From assembly GCF_013373795.3 (NCBI RefSeq), contig NZ_CP088023.1:123266-187265 (forward strand): DNA of 64,000 nucleotides, in the 5' to 3' direction. Source of the stretch: Bradyrhizobium quebecense. GTDB taxonomy: Bacteria > Pseudomonadota > Alphaproteobacteria > Rhizobiales > Xanthobacteraceae. Position 1 is the stretch's first letter, and each line of letters starts with the position of its first letter. Of this stretch, positions 17,299 through 25,116 are shown one piece after another. Both the position numbers and the translations under genes were made by a program. Under the pieces are notes generated by a model. That model was not told where the DNA came from and did not search any database. It saw only the letters and a list, made by a program, of their open reading frames with translations.

Positions 17299-18698
17299 GA
17301 GCTATGCGGGATTTTGGGTGACGAGGCGATCAGGCGGCGTGGTTTGCCGGCATGCGGATGACCTCGATGCCGTCGTTGAATCTGACACCTGCAATCACCT
17401 TGGGCAACTGATTTGTGCCTTTGAGCCGCCGCCAGGTTTTTGATGCGGCGATGACCAGCTTGAACACCATTAGCCTGGCGGTCGTTGACGACAGCGATCC
17501 TTTCGTGCGCACGGTTCTGTGCCGCACGGTCGCGAACACGCTTTCGATGGGGGTGGTCGTGCGCAAGTGATCCCAATGCTCGGCAGGGAAGTCGTAGAAG
17601 GCCAGCAGCGCGTCGCGGTCCTTGGCGAGGCATTCGACCGCCCGGCCGTACTTGGCGCGGTATTTCTCGGCGAAGACGTCGATCGCCGCTTCGGCGGCCG
17701 CACCCGGTTCGGCGCCCAATAGACCTCGCGCAGGTCCTTCTTCATGTTGGCCTGGACCGAGAGCGGGACCTTGTCCAGGACGTTGACGGTCTTGTGCACC
17801 CAGCAGCGCTGGTGCCGCGTGCCGGGAAAGACCTCGTCAAGAGCCTTCCAGAAGCCGAGCGCGCCGTCACCAACGGCAATTTCCGGGGCGATTTGCAACC
17901 CGCGCTGCTTCACGTCGATCAAGAGTTCACGCCAGCTCTGCGCGCTCTCCCGGACGCCGACCTGAAAGCCAATCAGTTCCTTCTTCCCTTCCGGCGTCGC
18001 GCCGATCAGCACCAGCATGCATTCGCCGTGGTCTTCCATGCGCGCCTACAGGAAGACGCCATCGGCCCACACATACACGTAGCGTCGCGCCGACAGATCG
18101 CGCTTCTGCCAACGCTCGTACTCGCCCTGTCACTCGGCCGTCAGCCGGGAGATGACCGCCGGCGACAAGTTCGGCGCGTCCTTGCCCAGCAGGGCCGTCA
18201 ACGCCTCCTGGAAATCGCCGGTCGAGATGCCGCGCAGATACAGCACCGGCAACAGCGCATCCAGGCTCCGGGTGCGCCGCGCCCACAGCGGCAGGATCGC
18301 CGAGCTGAACCGGATCCGCTCGCTATCGCCGGCCGCCCCGCGGTCCCGAATCTTTGCCCGCGCGACCTCGACCGGTCCGATGCCGGTCGCAATCGTTCGC
18401 GCCGGGCCGTAACCATGTCGCACGACACGGGCGCGCCCGTCGCGCCAGCTTCAAATCCTTCACCGTGGCAAGAAACGTCTCGACTTCGATCTCCACGGCC
18501 TGCGCCAGAAGCTCCCGAGCACCAGCTCGCAGAATATTGGTCAGTGGATCGTCGATATCGTCGGGCTGACGAAGGGCAACAATATTGCTAGTCTCGTTCA
18601 TGGCGTATCGCTCTCCTTGAGAGGTTCTGGCAGGCTCGACACCCGCCTCGATACGCCGCCTATCTCATTCCGTCATCACCCACTTTCCCGCATAGCTC
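17299..18698 (-). mobile_element. IS256-family insertion sequence (1400 bases)
   Basis: The ends are inverted repeats: GAGCTATGCGGGATTTTGGG at the left, and the right end read inward GAGCTATGCGGGAAAGTGGG. The flanks are a 9-base direct repeat, CCGGGAAAT, at 17290-17298 and 18699-18707. Length, termini and duplication size all fit IS256. Confidence 0.9.
17330..18601 (-). pseudogene. IS256-family transposase, multiply disrupted
   Basis: Read in pieces from 18601 the protein starts MNETSNIVALRQPDDIDDPL and contains ISTGDFQEALTALLGKDAPN, VGDGALGFWKALDEVFPGTR, HQRCWVHKTVNVLDK and TTTPIESVFATVRHRT. These are the regions of the IS256 DDE domain. Lesions seen are frameshifts near 18450 and 17705, a TGG to TGA change near 18131, and a CAG to TAG change near 18049. 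It cannot make a functional enzyme, so the copy is dead although its ends are intact. Confidence 0.9.
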
Positions 18699-18832
18699 CC
18701 GGGAAATATCTCGTCAAGGCATGTAAGGAGCGCCGGCTCGCGTAGTTGCTGCGCATGAAGCGCAAGGAGATCACAGAAAACGAGGCGACTGCTCGTCGGT
18801 CAGTGCATTGTCGGAGACTCCTCGGCAGCAAT

Positions 18833-19519
18833 TCAAGTCACATGGTCGTCTTCGTCTCGGTCCGCCTCGAGTTGGTCGGCCTCGTCCGACGCCAGCACAG
18901 GAAACTCCCCCGCCAGCATTTTGTCCTTGCTGAGCAGGCCGGCCTCCTCGAGCATTTCCATGTCCGGAAGATCGCGCAGCGTCTCCAGGCTGAAGTGCGA
19001 CAGGAACGCCTTGGTCGTCACGTAGGTGTAGGGTGCGCCGAGCTGCGGGCTGCGCGGCCCGGCTGCGACGAACTCCAGTCCGCGCAGACGGGCGATGGTA
19101 TCGCGGCTGACCTCTTTGCCGAAGAAGGATGACAATTCGCTGCGATTGATCGGCTGATAATAGGCGATGCAGGCAAGGATCAGTGCTTCGGTCTGCGACA
19201 ACGCCTTGTGGTCGCCGGCAGCGCCGATCGCAGCCCGGATCGCCTCGGCGAAGTTTTTCCGGGTCCGGTGCTGCCAGCCGCCGGCGACGGATACGAGCTC
19301 GTAAGGCCGGCCGCGCAATTCGTCGCGAATGTCATCGATCAGCAGGTCGATGCTGCAGTCGCGACCGACAACGCGCGCGAGGGCCTCGCGCGTCACCGGT
19401 CCGGGCGAGGCGAAGATCACCGCTTCGACCCGGCCCATCCATTCGCGCCAGCGCAGCTCCGGCGGCAGGTCGGCCAGCTCGGTGTCGAGATCCGCTTTTG
19501 GCCGCGCGCGCCGGCCCAT
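18833..19519 (-). CDS. scpB: Segregation and condensation protein B (ScpB family)
   Basis: The 228-residue protein has the ScpB double winged-helix arrangement: MGRVEAVIFASPGPVTREAL, then HKALSQTEALILACIAYYQP with the motif INRSELSSFFGKEVSRDTIA, then APYTYVTTKAFLSHFSLETL. ScpB joins ScpA and SMC in chromosome condensation. Here there is no scpA nearby. The ATG at 19519 is one base after the stop of the DUF1403 gene, so the two are co-transcribed, DUF1403 first. The acidic C-terminus is common in this family. A plasmid-borne ScpB next to a recombinase may serve replicon segregation rather than the chromosome. Confidence 0.85.
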   Translation of the reverse strand: MGRRARPKADLDTELADLPPELRWREWMGRVEAVIFASPGPVTREALARVVGRDCSIDLLIDDIRDELRGRPYELVSVAGGWQHRTRKNFAEAIRAAIGAAGDHKALSQTEALILACIAYYQPINRSELSSFFGKEVSRDTIARLRGLEFVAAGPRSPQLGAPYTYVTTKAFLSHFSLETLRDLPDMEMLEEAGLLSKDKMLAGEFPVLASDEADQLEADRDEDDHVT

Positions 19520-19520
19520 G

Positions 19521-20507
19521 TCAGAGCCCGTACAATCGGAAGGTCGGCCGGCCGGTGAGCTCGCGCACCGCGCCGAGCGAGACCAGTCGCTCGAACAGCC
19601 GCCGTGTGCTGCGGTCGCTCGCCGTCTTGCCGGGGCCGGCGGACTGGGCGTCTTCCACCATCAGGATCCCGACCATGATGTCGGCATCCTTGCCACGCAA
19701 CTTCGGCGCGACCGCGAGCAGGCGTGTCGCCCGCCGTGCGAGATCACTGTAGAGGTCGATCGCTGCCACGGCCGCCGTCGCGTAGGCCGCACAGAGTGCG
19801 TTCATGAAGACAGTCTCCCCTTCGAGGTGCTGCTGCGCCTTGCGCAGCGCACCGCGCGATAGATGCACCGCGAGCAGCGGCACCGGTGCCGGCCAGCGCA
19901 GCTGGTGGGCGAGGACGGCGTCGGCCAGCCACAGCGGCACCAATTCTTCGTTCGGCAGGACGCGGCCACTCGCGGCGATGATCTCCGCGGCGGCCAGCAC
20001 CGGCATGGCGTGCTGCCGCTGCGTGTGCCGGCTTGCAAGTTCGACGATCTCGCTCGGCAGCGAGCCGAGCGGATGGCCGAGCGCGGTCGCAAGGGCAAAG
20101 ATCCATCCCTCCACGTCGCTGGAGGAGGCGCGTTCGCCGAGCTTGCGCCAGGCGGCGAGAATACGCCCGCCCGGTCCGGGGTCGTCGGCGTCGCGGCGCA
20201 AGTACCAGTGGTCGCGCAGCGCCGCCTCGTCCTCCGTCCGCCCGCCCTGACGCGCGAGCGCGGCCGCGCAAGTGAGCGCGAGACGTTGGCGCCAAAGACT
20301 GCCGAGCGGGTGCTCGTCACGGGCGATCGGATGCAGCGCCGCCAGCGCCGCGCCGGCATAAAACACCGCTTCCGTGACGAAGTCGGGCGGTGCGCGACGA
20401 CGCAACCAGGCCGGCGCGGGGGCGAAGGTCGGCGGCGGGTCGGGGACGATTCGGCGACGCGCGAGCATGCGAAAGGGTAAGCCTGCGCGGCGCTTTTTGC
20501 TATCCAT
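19521..20507 (-). CDS. DUF1403 family protein
   Basis: The 328-residue protein begins MDSKKRRAGLPFRMLARRR and has the features of DUF1403: a Pro-rich leader, FVTEAVFYAGAALAALHPI, LRDHWYLRRDADDPGPGGRI and a Leu/Ala-rich helical centre. The C-terminal 70 residues (TASDRSTRRLFERLVSLGAV, then LTGRPTFRLYGL) resemble a small winged helix. Its biochemical role is unknown. It is adjacent to scpB and divergent from a tyrosine recombinase, and the three look like one functional unit. The 85-base gap before the recombinase holds a striking 12-7-12 palindrome. It is GC rich and intact. Confidence 0.8.
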   Translation of the reverse strand: MDSKKRRAGLPFRMLARRRIVPDPPPTFAPAPAWLRRRAPPDFVTEAVFYAGAALAALHPIARDEHPLGSLWRQRLALTCAAALARQGGRTEDEAALRDHWYLRRDADDPGPGGRILAAWRKLGERASSSDVEGWIFALATALGHPLGSLPSEIVELASRHTQRQHAMPVLAAAEIIAASGRVLPNEELVPLWLADAVLAHQLRWPAPVPLLAVHLSRGALRKAQQHLEGETVFMNALCAAYATAAVAAIDLYSDLARRATRLLAVAPKLRGKDADIMVGILMVEDAQSAGPGKTASDRSTRRLFERLVSLGAVRELTGRPTFRLYGL

Positions 20508-20542
20508 TTTACATGAAACCGCCGGGCCTGTCAGTGGATAAC

Positions 20543-20573
20543 AACGACCGATAATGTTGCCTTATCGGTCGTT
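20543..20573. promoter_or_regulatory. 12-7-12 inverted repeat between DUF1403 and recombinase; candidate recombination site or operator
   Basis: Arms AACGACCGATAA (20543-20554) and TTATCGGTCGTT (20562-20573) are perfect inverted repeats around a 7-base spacer, TGTTGCC. Two 11-13 base arms around a 6-8 base spacer is the architecture of tyrosine-recombinase core sites such as dif and lox. It sits 18 bases before the recombinase ATG and 35 bases from the divergent DUF1403 start, so it could equally be a shared operator. It is not a terminator because both flanking genes point away from it. Confidence 0.6.
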
Positions 20574-20591
20574 TTGCTCTTTATAGAGGGC

Positions 20592-21737
20592 ATGCCCGTT
20601 TTCAGCGCCCAGAACCCGGAACATCGCGCTCCGCAGAGCGCCGCACCGCCTGAGAGCCCGCGGGCGGAAGCCGATCTGTCGACCGCGGAGGTGTCGGCCG
20701 AGCCGCGCGGCGGCCTCCCCTCCCCGCTCCCGGCTGCGGAATCCGGCGTGCCGGCGCATCTCGAACGGCTCGCCGACCGGGCCCGCGACTATGTCGAGGC
20801 GGCGAGCTCGGCCAACACCCGCCGGGCCTATGCCGCCGACTGGACGCACTTTTCCGGCTGGTGCCGGCGCCAGGGCCTCGAGGTCTTTCCGCCCGCCCCG
20901 CAGACGGTCGGGCTCTACATCACCGCCTGCGCCTCCGGCGCCGCGACCGCCGACCGCAAGCCGAATTCGGTGTCCACGATCGAGCGCCGCCTCTCGGCCC
21001 TGACCTGGACCTACGCGCAGCGCGGCACGCCGCTCGACCGCAAGGACCGTCACATCGCCACCGTCCTGGCCGGCATTCGCAACATCCACGCCGCCCCGCC
21101 CCGACAGAAGGAAGCCGTTTTGCCGGAGGACGTCATCGCCATGCTGGAGACGCTCAATCGGGGCACGCTCCGCGGCCTGCGGGACCGCGCCATGCTGCTG
21201 CTGGGCTTCGCCGGCGGCCTGCGGCGCTCGGAAATCGTCGGCCTCGACCTCCACCGCGACGACACCGAGGACGGCCGTGGCTGGGTCGAAATCCTCGACC
21301 AAGGCCTGATTGTCACCCTGCGCGGCAAGACCGGCTGGCGCGAGATCGAGATCGGCCGCGGCTCGTCGGACTCGACCTGCCCAGTCGTCGCGCTACAGAT
21401 CTGGCTGAAACTGGCCCGGATCGGCCACGGCCCGCTGTTTCGGCGGGTGCGCGGGCAAGGCAAGGACGTCGGGCCCGATCGCCTGACCGACCAGCAGGTC
21501 GCCCGACTGGTCAAACGCGCGGCGCTCGCCGCCGGGGTGCGCGCCGACCTGCCCGAAGGCGAACGAGAGACGAAGTTCGCTGGACATTCGCTGCGCGCCG
21601 GCCTCGCCTCCTCGGCCGAGGTCGACGAGCGCTATGTCCAGAAGCAGCTCGGCCACGCCTCCGCCGAGATGACCCGGCGCTATCAGCGCCGCCGGGATCG
21701 GTTCCGCGTCAATCTGACCAAGGCGGCAGGCCTCTGA
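20592..21737 (+). CDS. Tyrosine recombinase / site-specific integrase
   Basis: From the ATG at 20592 the protein is about 381 residues (an in-frame TTG lies at 20574). The N-terminal 70 residues are disordered. A SAM-like core-binding domain follows (LADRARDYVEAASSANTRRA, YAADWTHFSGWCRRQG). The catalytic domain shows the first Arg in LLLGFAGGLRRSEIVGLD, the HxLR box in AGHSLRAGLASSA, and GHASAEMTRRYQRR with the nucleophile Tyr. It is of the phage/plasmid integrase class, not XerC or XerD proper. It is divergent from the DUF1403-scpB pair and preceded by the 12-7-12 palindrome, making site-specific resolution or integration of this replicon a reasonable inference. Confidence 0.85.
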   Translation: MPVFSAQNPEHRAPQSAAPPESPRAEADLSTAEVSAEPRGGLPSPLPAAESGVPAHLERLADRARDYVEAASSANTRRAYAADWTHFSGWCRRQGLEVFPPAPQTVGLYITACASGAATADRKPNSVSTIERRLSALTWTYAQRGTPLDRKDRHIATVLAGIRNIHAAPPRQKEAVLPEDVIAMLETLNRGTLRGLRDRAMLLLGFAGGLRRSEIVGLDLHRDDTEDGRGWVEILDQGLIVTLRGKTGWREIEIGRGSSDSTCPVVALQIWLKLARIGHGPLFRRVRGQGKDVGPDRLTDQQVARLVKRAALAAGVRADLPEGERETKFAGHSLRAGLASSAEVDERYVQKQLGHASAEMTRRYQRRRDRFRVNLTKAAGL

Positions 21738-21753
21738 GGCCGCTCTCCGCTGA

Positions 21754-21915
21754 TTAGAACCGATATGCCCAATCGCGCATTCCGATAAACATGGTGCGCC
21801 ACGGCTGGTCGATAAGTTTGTTCCACGCGTAGCAACAGTGATCGATGATGTCGTTGTAGGATTTGAACACGCGGTTCGAAAGCCAGTTGTCACGAAGGAA
21901 CTGCCAGACGTTCAA
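21754..21915 (-). pseudogene. IS630-family transposase, C-terminal fragment
   Basis: The minus strand encodes NVWQFLRDNWLSNRVFKSYN, then DIIDHCCYAWNKLIDQPW and a stop after RDWAYRF. This is the end of IS630-type DDE transposases, after the catalytic region. The rest is missing. It lies in the gap between the recombinase gene and the MazF-like toxin. Confidence 0.75.
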
Positions 21916-22070
21916 AAGCCAGGATCAACTCGACGTGCAGACTCTACACAGTTCGAGAGAACGGTTAGTCGCCGATTCTTTTGGAGCGTGGATTGGCGGC
22001 TTGCCAAGGCTCAGTGTCTTCCAGTCGAAGATGATCTTCATCGGGCCTTCCCCTCTTTATTGCTGTCCAA
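21916..22070. other. No identifiable gene
   Basis: A short gap downstream of the MazF-like gene; it contains nothing recognisable. Confidence 0.3.
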
Positions 22071-22397
22071 TCAGTCGGCGAGCCCGATCATCACGGACAG
22101 CATGTTGTTCAGCGCCAGCATATCGGCGCCTGACAGATGGCCTATCACCGGGCCGCATTTGGCCCGCGGATAGGCCAGAACCTTGTCGACCATGACCTGT
22201 GAGACGAGTTTGAGACCGTTCGAGGCCGTCGGCTCGATGGTGAGACGATATAGCGGGGCATCGGCGATCGTGCCGGTGAGCAAGACCACGAGCACGCTGT
22301 CCGCCGCATTGAGCACATCGGACTGGATGACGACCGCCGGACGGGGCTTCCCGTAGTCGCCCTGTGCCGAAACCGTGACGAGATCCCCTCTCCTCAC
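22071..22397 (-). CDS. MazF/PemK-family toxin
   Basis: The 108-residue protein starts MRRGDLVTVSAQGDYGKPRP, the usual opening of MazF/PemK endoribonucleases (RGD.....GD.GKPRPAVV.Q), followed by ADSVLVVLLTG and SQVMVDKVLAYPRAKCG. The fold cleaves mRNA. Its ATG overlaps the stop of the antitoxin gene upstream, the usual antitoxin-first coupling. Together with the antitoxin it forms a type II toxin-antitoxin pair that would stabilise the replicon. Confidence 0.85.
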   Translation of the reverse strand: MRRGDLVTVSAQGDYGKPRPAVVIQSDVLNAADSVLVVLLTGTIADAPLYRLTIEPTASNGLKLVSQVMVDKVLAYPRAKCGPVIGHLSGADMLALNNMLSVMIGLAD

Positions 22398-22618
22398 GAT
22401 TCAGGCCATTCAGTCGCGGCGGCAATGAAATCCAGCGCCTCAGATTCCTCGGGCCGGCCGCGCAGCAGCAATCCCTGCCGCCTCGCTTCGGCGGCAAATT
22501 CCGGCTTGTGGGGATCAGGCACCCAGATGCGCAGCTGCTTCATGCCGCGATGCTGCTGCTGTTGGCGGTAGCGCTGAAACTTGGTCAGGCCGTCATCGGT
22601 ATGCTTGGGCCGCGCCAT
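22394..22618 (-). CDS. Antitoxin of the MazF-like toxin (DUF3018 / MazE-like family)
   Basis: The 74-residue protein begins MARPKHTDDGLTKFQRYRQQ and contains MKQLRIWVPDPHKPEFAAEA, the signature of DUF3018-type antitoxins that accompany PemK/MazF toxins. The Pro-Asp loop and the acidic C-terminus (EALDFIAAATEWPES) fit toxin neutralisation. Translation of the toxin starts within its stop codon. The pair is probably autorepressed through repeats just upstream at 22634-22666. Confidence 0.8.
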   Translation of the reverse strand: MARPKHTDDGLTKFQRYRQQQQHRGMKQLRIWVPDPHKPEFAAEARRQGLLLRGRPEESEALDFIAAATEWPES

Positions 22619-22633
22619 ATGAGATCTCCATCA

Positions 22634-22666
22634 GTTGCGCGCTACTTTACTATAAAGGTTGCGCGC
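22634..22666. promoter_or_regulatory. Direct repeats upstream of the antitoxin gene, candidate operator
   Basis: GTTGCGCGC occurs at 22634-22642 and 22658-22666, 24 bases apart, on either side of the AT-rich segment TACTTTACTATAAAGG. This is 16-48 bases upstream of the antitoxin ATG at 22618, where autoregulatory operators of toxin-antitoxin pairs sit. Confidence 0.4.
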
Positions 22667-22680
22667 GACCAAACCGTTTG

Positions 22681-22752
22681 ACGCTGGTGACCGCCGATAT
22701 CGACGAGTTCAGCCGTGTCGACGGCCTGATCGTTGAGAACTGGCTCGACTGA
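22681..22752 (+). pseudogene. VapC (PIN-domain toxin) tail fragment
   Basis: The frame TLVTADIDEFSRVDGLIVEN followed by WLD and a stop is the C-terminal end of a PIN-domain VapC toxin, including the late acidic residue region (T.D..EF.RV.GL.VENW). Only 23 codons survive, so a second vapBC module has been lost from this spot. Confidence 0.65.
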
Positions 22753-22757
22753 GGCCA

Positions 22758-22823
22758 AGATATCTCAATCTCCTAGCGTAGATATTTAATTTGCGATATT
22801 CAGATATCTCGGAAGGGATATCT
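22758..22823. promoter_or_regulatory. Repeated GATATCT motifs, candidate vapBC operator
   Basis: AGATATCT at 22758-22765, AGATATTT at 22780-22787, AGATATCT at 22802-22809 and GGATATCT at 22816-22823 lie directly before the antitoxin start at 22825. The motif is palindromic. Such clusters are typical operators bound by the VapBC complex. Confidence 0.5.
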
Positions 22824-22824
22824 G

Positions 22825-23070
22825 ATGCCTCTGTTCATTCGTGATGATGATGTCGACGCCCTTGCGGCGAAGCTGCAGGCGGCCACAAAGTCTAGGACCA
22901 AGACCGAGGCTGTGCGGCTCGCGCTCGAGCATGAGCTGCAGCGCGTCCGTGAGAAACAGCCGGCAAGCGAGCGCGCGGCAGCGAGCATTGCCATATCCAG
23001 GACAATGGGGCCGGGTGGCGGCTCCTTCGACATGAAAACCTTCACCGACGACATGTGGGGCGACATCTGA
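22825..23070 (+). CDS. vapB: VapB-family antitoxin
   Basis: The 81-residue protein starts MPLFIRDDDVDALAAKLQAA and has the short ribbon-helix-helix-like N-terminus of Rv0623-type VapB antitoxins (IRDDDVDALA.KL...T..SKTEAV). The C-terminus (GGSFDMKTFTDDMWGDI) is the toxin-wrapping tail with a conserved Trp. The stop codon overlaps the toxin ATG by one base (TGATG). It would neutralise the PIN-domain RNase encoded next and repress its own promoter at the upstream GATATCT repeats. Confidence 0.85.
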   Translation: MPLFIRDDDVDALAAKLQAATKSRTKTEAVRLALEHELQRVREKQPASERAAASIAISRTMGPGGGSFDMKTFTDDMWGDI

Positions 23071-23501
23071 TGTATATCGATGCCTCCGCGATCGTGGCCA
23101 TCCTGGGAGAAGAAAATGACGCCGGGGATCTGCTGGCGCGGCTTGATAGCTCCTCGTCCCAGTTACTCGTGTCGCCGCCGACCGTCTATGAGGCGGTGAT
23201 CAGCCTCGCCCGGAAGAAGGCGGACGAGAATGGCATGAAGGGTAAGCCAGTGCCTGTGCACTTCATCGAAACCTCACAGTCGGCTGTCGCAAAGTTCTTG
23301 GAGGATTTCGGCATCAAGGAGATCATGGTTTCAGCCGATATCGGCCGAAAGGCTGTGGATGCCGCCAAATGCTACGGGAAGGTAGTCGGCCACAAGGCGG
23401 ACCTGAATTTCGGCGACTGCTTCGCCTATGCCGGCGCCAAGGCCTATCACCTGCCCCTGCTCTACAAGGGCAATGATTTCGCCGAAACGGATCTGGCGTA
23501 G
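23070..23501 (+). CDS. vapC: VapC-family PIN-domain toxin
   Basis: The 143-residue protein begins MYIDASAIVAILGEENDAGD, with the first catalytic Asp in YIDASA. It contains VSPPTVYEAVISLARKKADE with the conserved Glu, and LNFGDCFAYAGAKAYHLPLL with the third acidic site, then LLYKGNDFAETD with the fourth. All four PIN acidic residues are present, so it is probably an active RNase. The start is chosen by the TGATG overlap with the antitoxin. It converges on repC. Confidence 0.9.
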   Translation: MYIDASAIVAILGEENDAGDLLARLDSSSSQLLVSPPTVYEAVISLARKKADENGMKGKPVPVHFIETSQSAVAKFLEDFGIKEIMVSADIGRKAVDAAKCYGKVVGHKADLNFGDCFAYAGAKAYHLPLLYKGNDFAETDLA

Positions 23502-23534
23502 CGCCGCGGCTTCCGTGGAAGATGAATTCGGCCC

Positions 23535-24854
23535 TCATCGCGATTTTGGCCTTTGCAGGTTTTTCAGCAGCGCTTCCGACACGCGGAGGCTTGGCGCGGT
23601 GCCAACCGAACGTTCAGATCGAGGTCCGCCGGCATTCCCCGCGGTCCTCTGCGCATCGAGTTTCGCCCGCAGCAGCGCCATGACCATCGGCCAGGTCGAG
23701 AATTTACCGTCCCTCGCCCTGTCGGTCAGGCTGCGGAGATACCCTCCGGCGCTGTTGATCTGATCCGCCCGCTGGTAGATCGCGGCCAGCGTGATCGCCG
23801 CATGCTGTTCACCCATGGCCTCACGTGCTTCGCGCCAGGCGCTGGGACTGATCCCCAGTAGCGGCCGAGCAATCTCCGCCGCCGCCAGGAAGTCACGCCA
23901 GTGGCGGATTTCGCCGCCTCGTACCAATTCCAGCAGATTCGGACAGGCATCGAGCACGATTCCCAAGGGCAGCTCACGTTTCGGCAAGCTCCGAACGTTG
24001 TCGGTTTCCTCGACGGTGCAGCGCGCTTCAACTTGTTTTGGAAGGCTATATTCAGATTCAAAATTAGGATCTGGATTTGAATTCTGTATGTGACGACCAG
24101 AATGGGACTCATTGGCGTCCGGATTCTGTGATTTCGTGAATGTTTCCAGCTCCGCGCGTATGTCCGCATAGAGCGCATGCAAATCCATGCAGACGTCATC
24201 TAGAAGCTGCCTGGGCGCCGATCGTGGTAGCCGACCGATAATCGTCTGGTAGTTTTGCTGAACCCTACCCCAGTTGCCTGGCACCCCCTCCTCAATGCCG
24301 GCCTCAATCAGCTTGACGATGTCCCGGCGCAGCAGCGTGAGGCGTTCCTTTGCAACACGGAACGCCTTCTTCTCGGCCCCAACAGCCTCCGCTAGGTCCT
24401 TGAACTCCTCAGCCCGAGCCACGATCGGCGAGAGGTCGAAGCCATAGGCCTGCTCGATCTCCCCGCTCCGGCCCTTCCGGGCGAAGCGCTTGCCGTTCGG
24501 GCTGTCGCGCCGGACGACTAAACCGCAGTCGACCAGCACAGCGATGTGACGCCGCAGCGTCGTCGCCGGCATGCCGTTGGCCCGCGCCATGAGCTGCACG
24601 TTTGAGGGCCAAACCACGATCTCGGCATCCCCCGTGAGCGCCGTCTCCGGATGAAAGGTCAGGAGCGCGTTGAGAATCGTGAGCGATCGATCCGTCGCGC
24701 CTAGAAGTTCCCTCGCCTCCCGGATGTTCTGGAAGACCTGCCACTTGTGCACGATCGCTTCGGGCTTCGCAGTCCGTGCAGCCATCTGATTTGAGATTTG
24801 GCCGAGCGTCATCGGCCGCCGCCCGAAGGGCGTCGTTGTAATGTGCGTCTCCAT
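23535..24854 (-). CDS. repC: Plasmid replication initiator RepC
   Basis: The 439-residue protein starts METHITTTPFGRRPMTLGQI and has the winged-helix initiator domain of RepC (WQVFQNIREARELLGATDRS, PSNVQLMARANGMPATTLRR, GLVVRRDSPNGKRFARK). The variable middle includes a Gln, Asn and Pro-rich linker, and the C-terminal domain begins PLGIVLDACPNLLELVRGGE. RepC binds the origin, which in repABC plasmids lies inside repC itself. It is the last gene of the repABC operon, separated from repB by the regulatory intergenic region. Confidence 0.95.
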   Translation of the reverse strand: METHITTTPFGRRPMTLGQISNQMAARTAKPEAIVHKWQVFQNIREARELLGATDRSLTILNALLTFHPETALTGDAEIVVWPSNVQLMARANGMPATTLRRHIAVLVDCGLVVRRDSPNGKRFARKGRSGEIEQAYGFDLSPIVARAEEFKDLAEAVGAEKKAFRVAKERLTLLRRDIVKLIEAGIEEGVPGNWGRVQQNYQTIIGRLPRSAPRQLLDDVCMDLHALYADIRAELETFTKSQNPDANESHSGRHIQNSNPDPNFESEYSLPKQVEARCTVEETDNVRSLPKRELPLGIVLDACPNLLELVRGGEIRHWRDFLAAAEIARPLLGISPSAWREAREAMGEQHAAITLAAIYQRADQINSAGGYLRSLTDRARDGKFSTWPMVMALLRAKLDAQRTAGNAGGPRSERSVGTAPSLRVSEALLKNLQRPKSR

Positions 24855-24923
24855 TTTTCTTCACCTATCGCTAGGCAAAAGAAATCTGCTCGCCGAAACA
24901 GCGCTTATTCCCTCGCGGGACTC

Positions 24924-24952
24924 TTGACTGCGATTCGGGGAAGTGCGATTCT
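24924..24952 (+). promoter_or_regulatory. Candidate promoter of the counter-transcribed RNA
   Basis: TTGACT at 24924-24929 is followed after 17 bases by GATTCT at 24947-24952. The spacing is ideal; the -10 match is modest. It lies between repB and repC and points opposite to the operon, where repABC plasmids encode their small inhibitory RNA. Confidence 0.4.
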
Positions 24953-24958
24953 CAACAC

Positions 24959-25012
24959 TGCTAGGTAGACGAGAAGGGCTTCCGGAATTCGTTTCGGGGG
25001 CCTTTTTCTTTT
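24959..25012 (+). ncRNA. Counter-transcribed RNA of repABC (incompatibility RNA)
   Basis: This stretch of about 54 bases is on the strand opposite to repC. It ends in a hairpin with arms AAGGGCTTCCG (24974-24984) and CGGGGGCCTTT (24995-25005), pairing over 11 bases with three G-U pairs and followed by a T-rich tract to 25012. Size, place and intrinsic terminator match the ctRNA of known repABC plasmids, which limits repC expression and defines incompatibility. The 5' end is inferred from the promoter guess. Confidence 0.6.
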
Positions 25013-25072
25013 GCGGTTACGTCCTTTCCTTCGTTGCACACAGTGGCAGGGCGACTTTCTTGTCGCCTGCAA

Positions 25073-25106
25073 GGCCAAAACCTTGGCAGCTGCCAAGGTT
25101 TTGGCC
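25073..25106. promoter_or_regulatory. parS-like centromere palindrome (34 bases, perfect)
   Basis: The left half, GGCCAAAACCTTGGCAG, is exactly complementary to the right half, CTGCCAAGGTTTTGGCC. It lies 11 bases downstream of the repB stop in the repB-repC gap. The core AACCTTGGCAGCTGCCAAGG is repeated inside repB at 25355-25380. RepB-binding parS sites of repABC plasmids are palindromes of this kind close to repB. Confidence 0.75.
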
Positions 25107-25116
25107 CCGGCCTCAT

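Noticed and set aside
20562..21757. Alternative long frames overlapping the tyrosine recombinase on both strands
   Set aside because: The recombinase frame carries all catalytic motifs; the others are Arg/Pro-rich shadows of GC-rich DNA.
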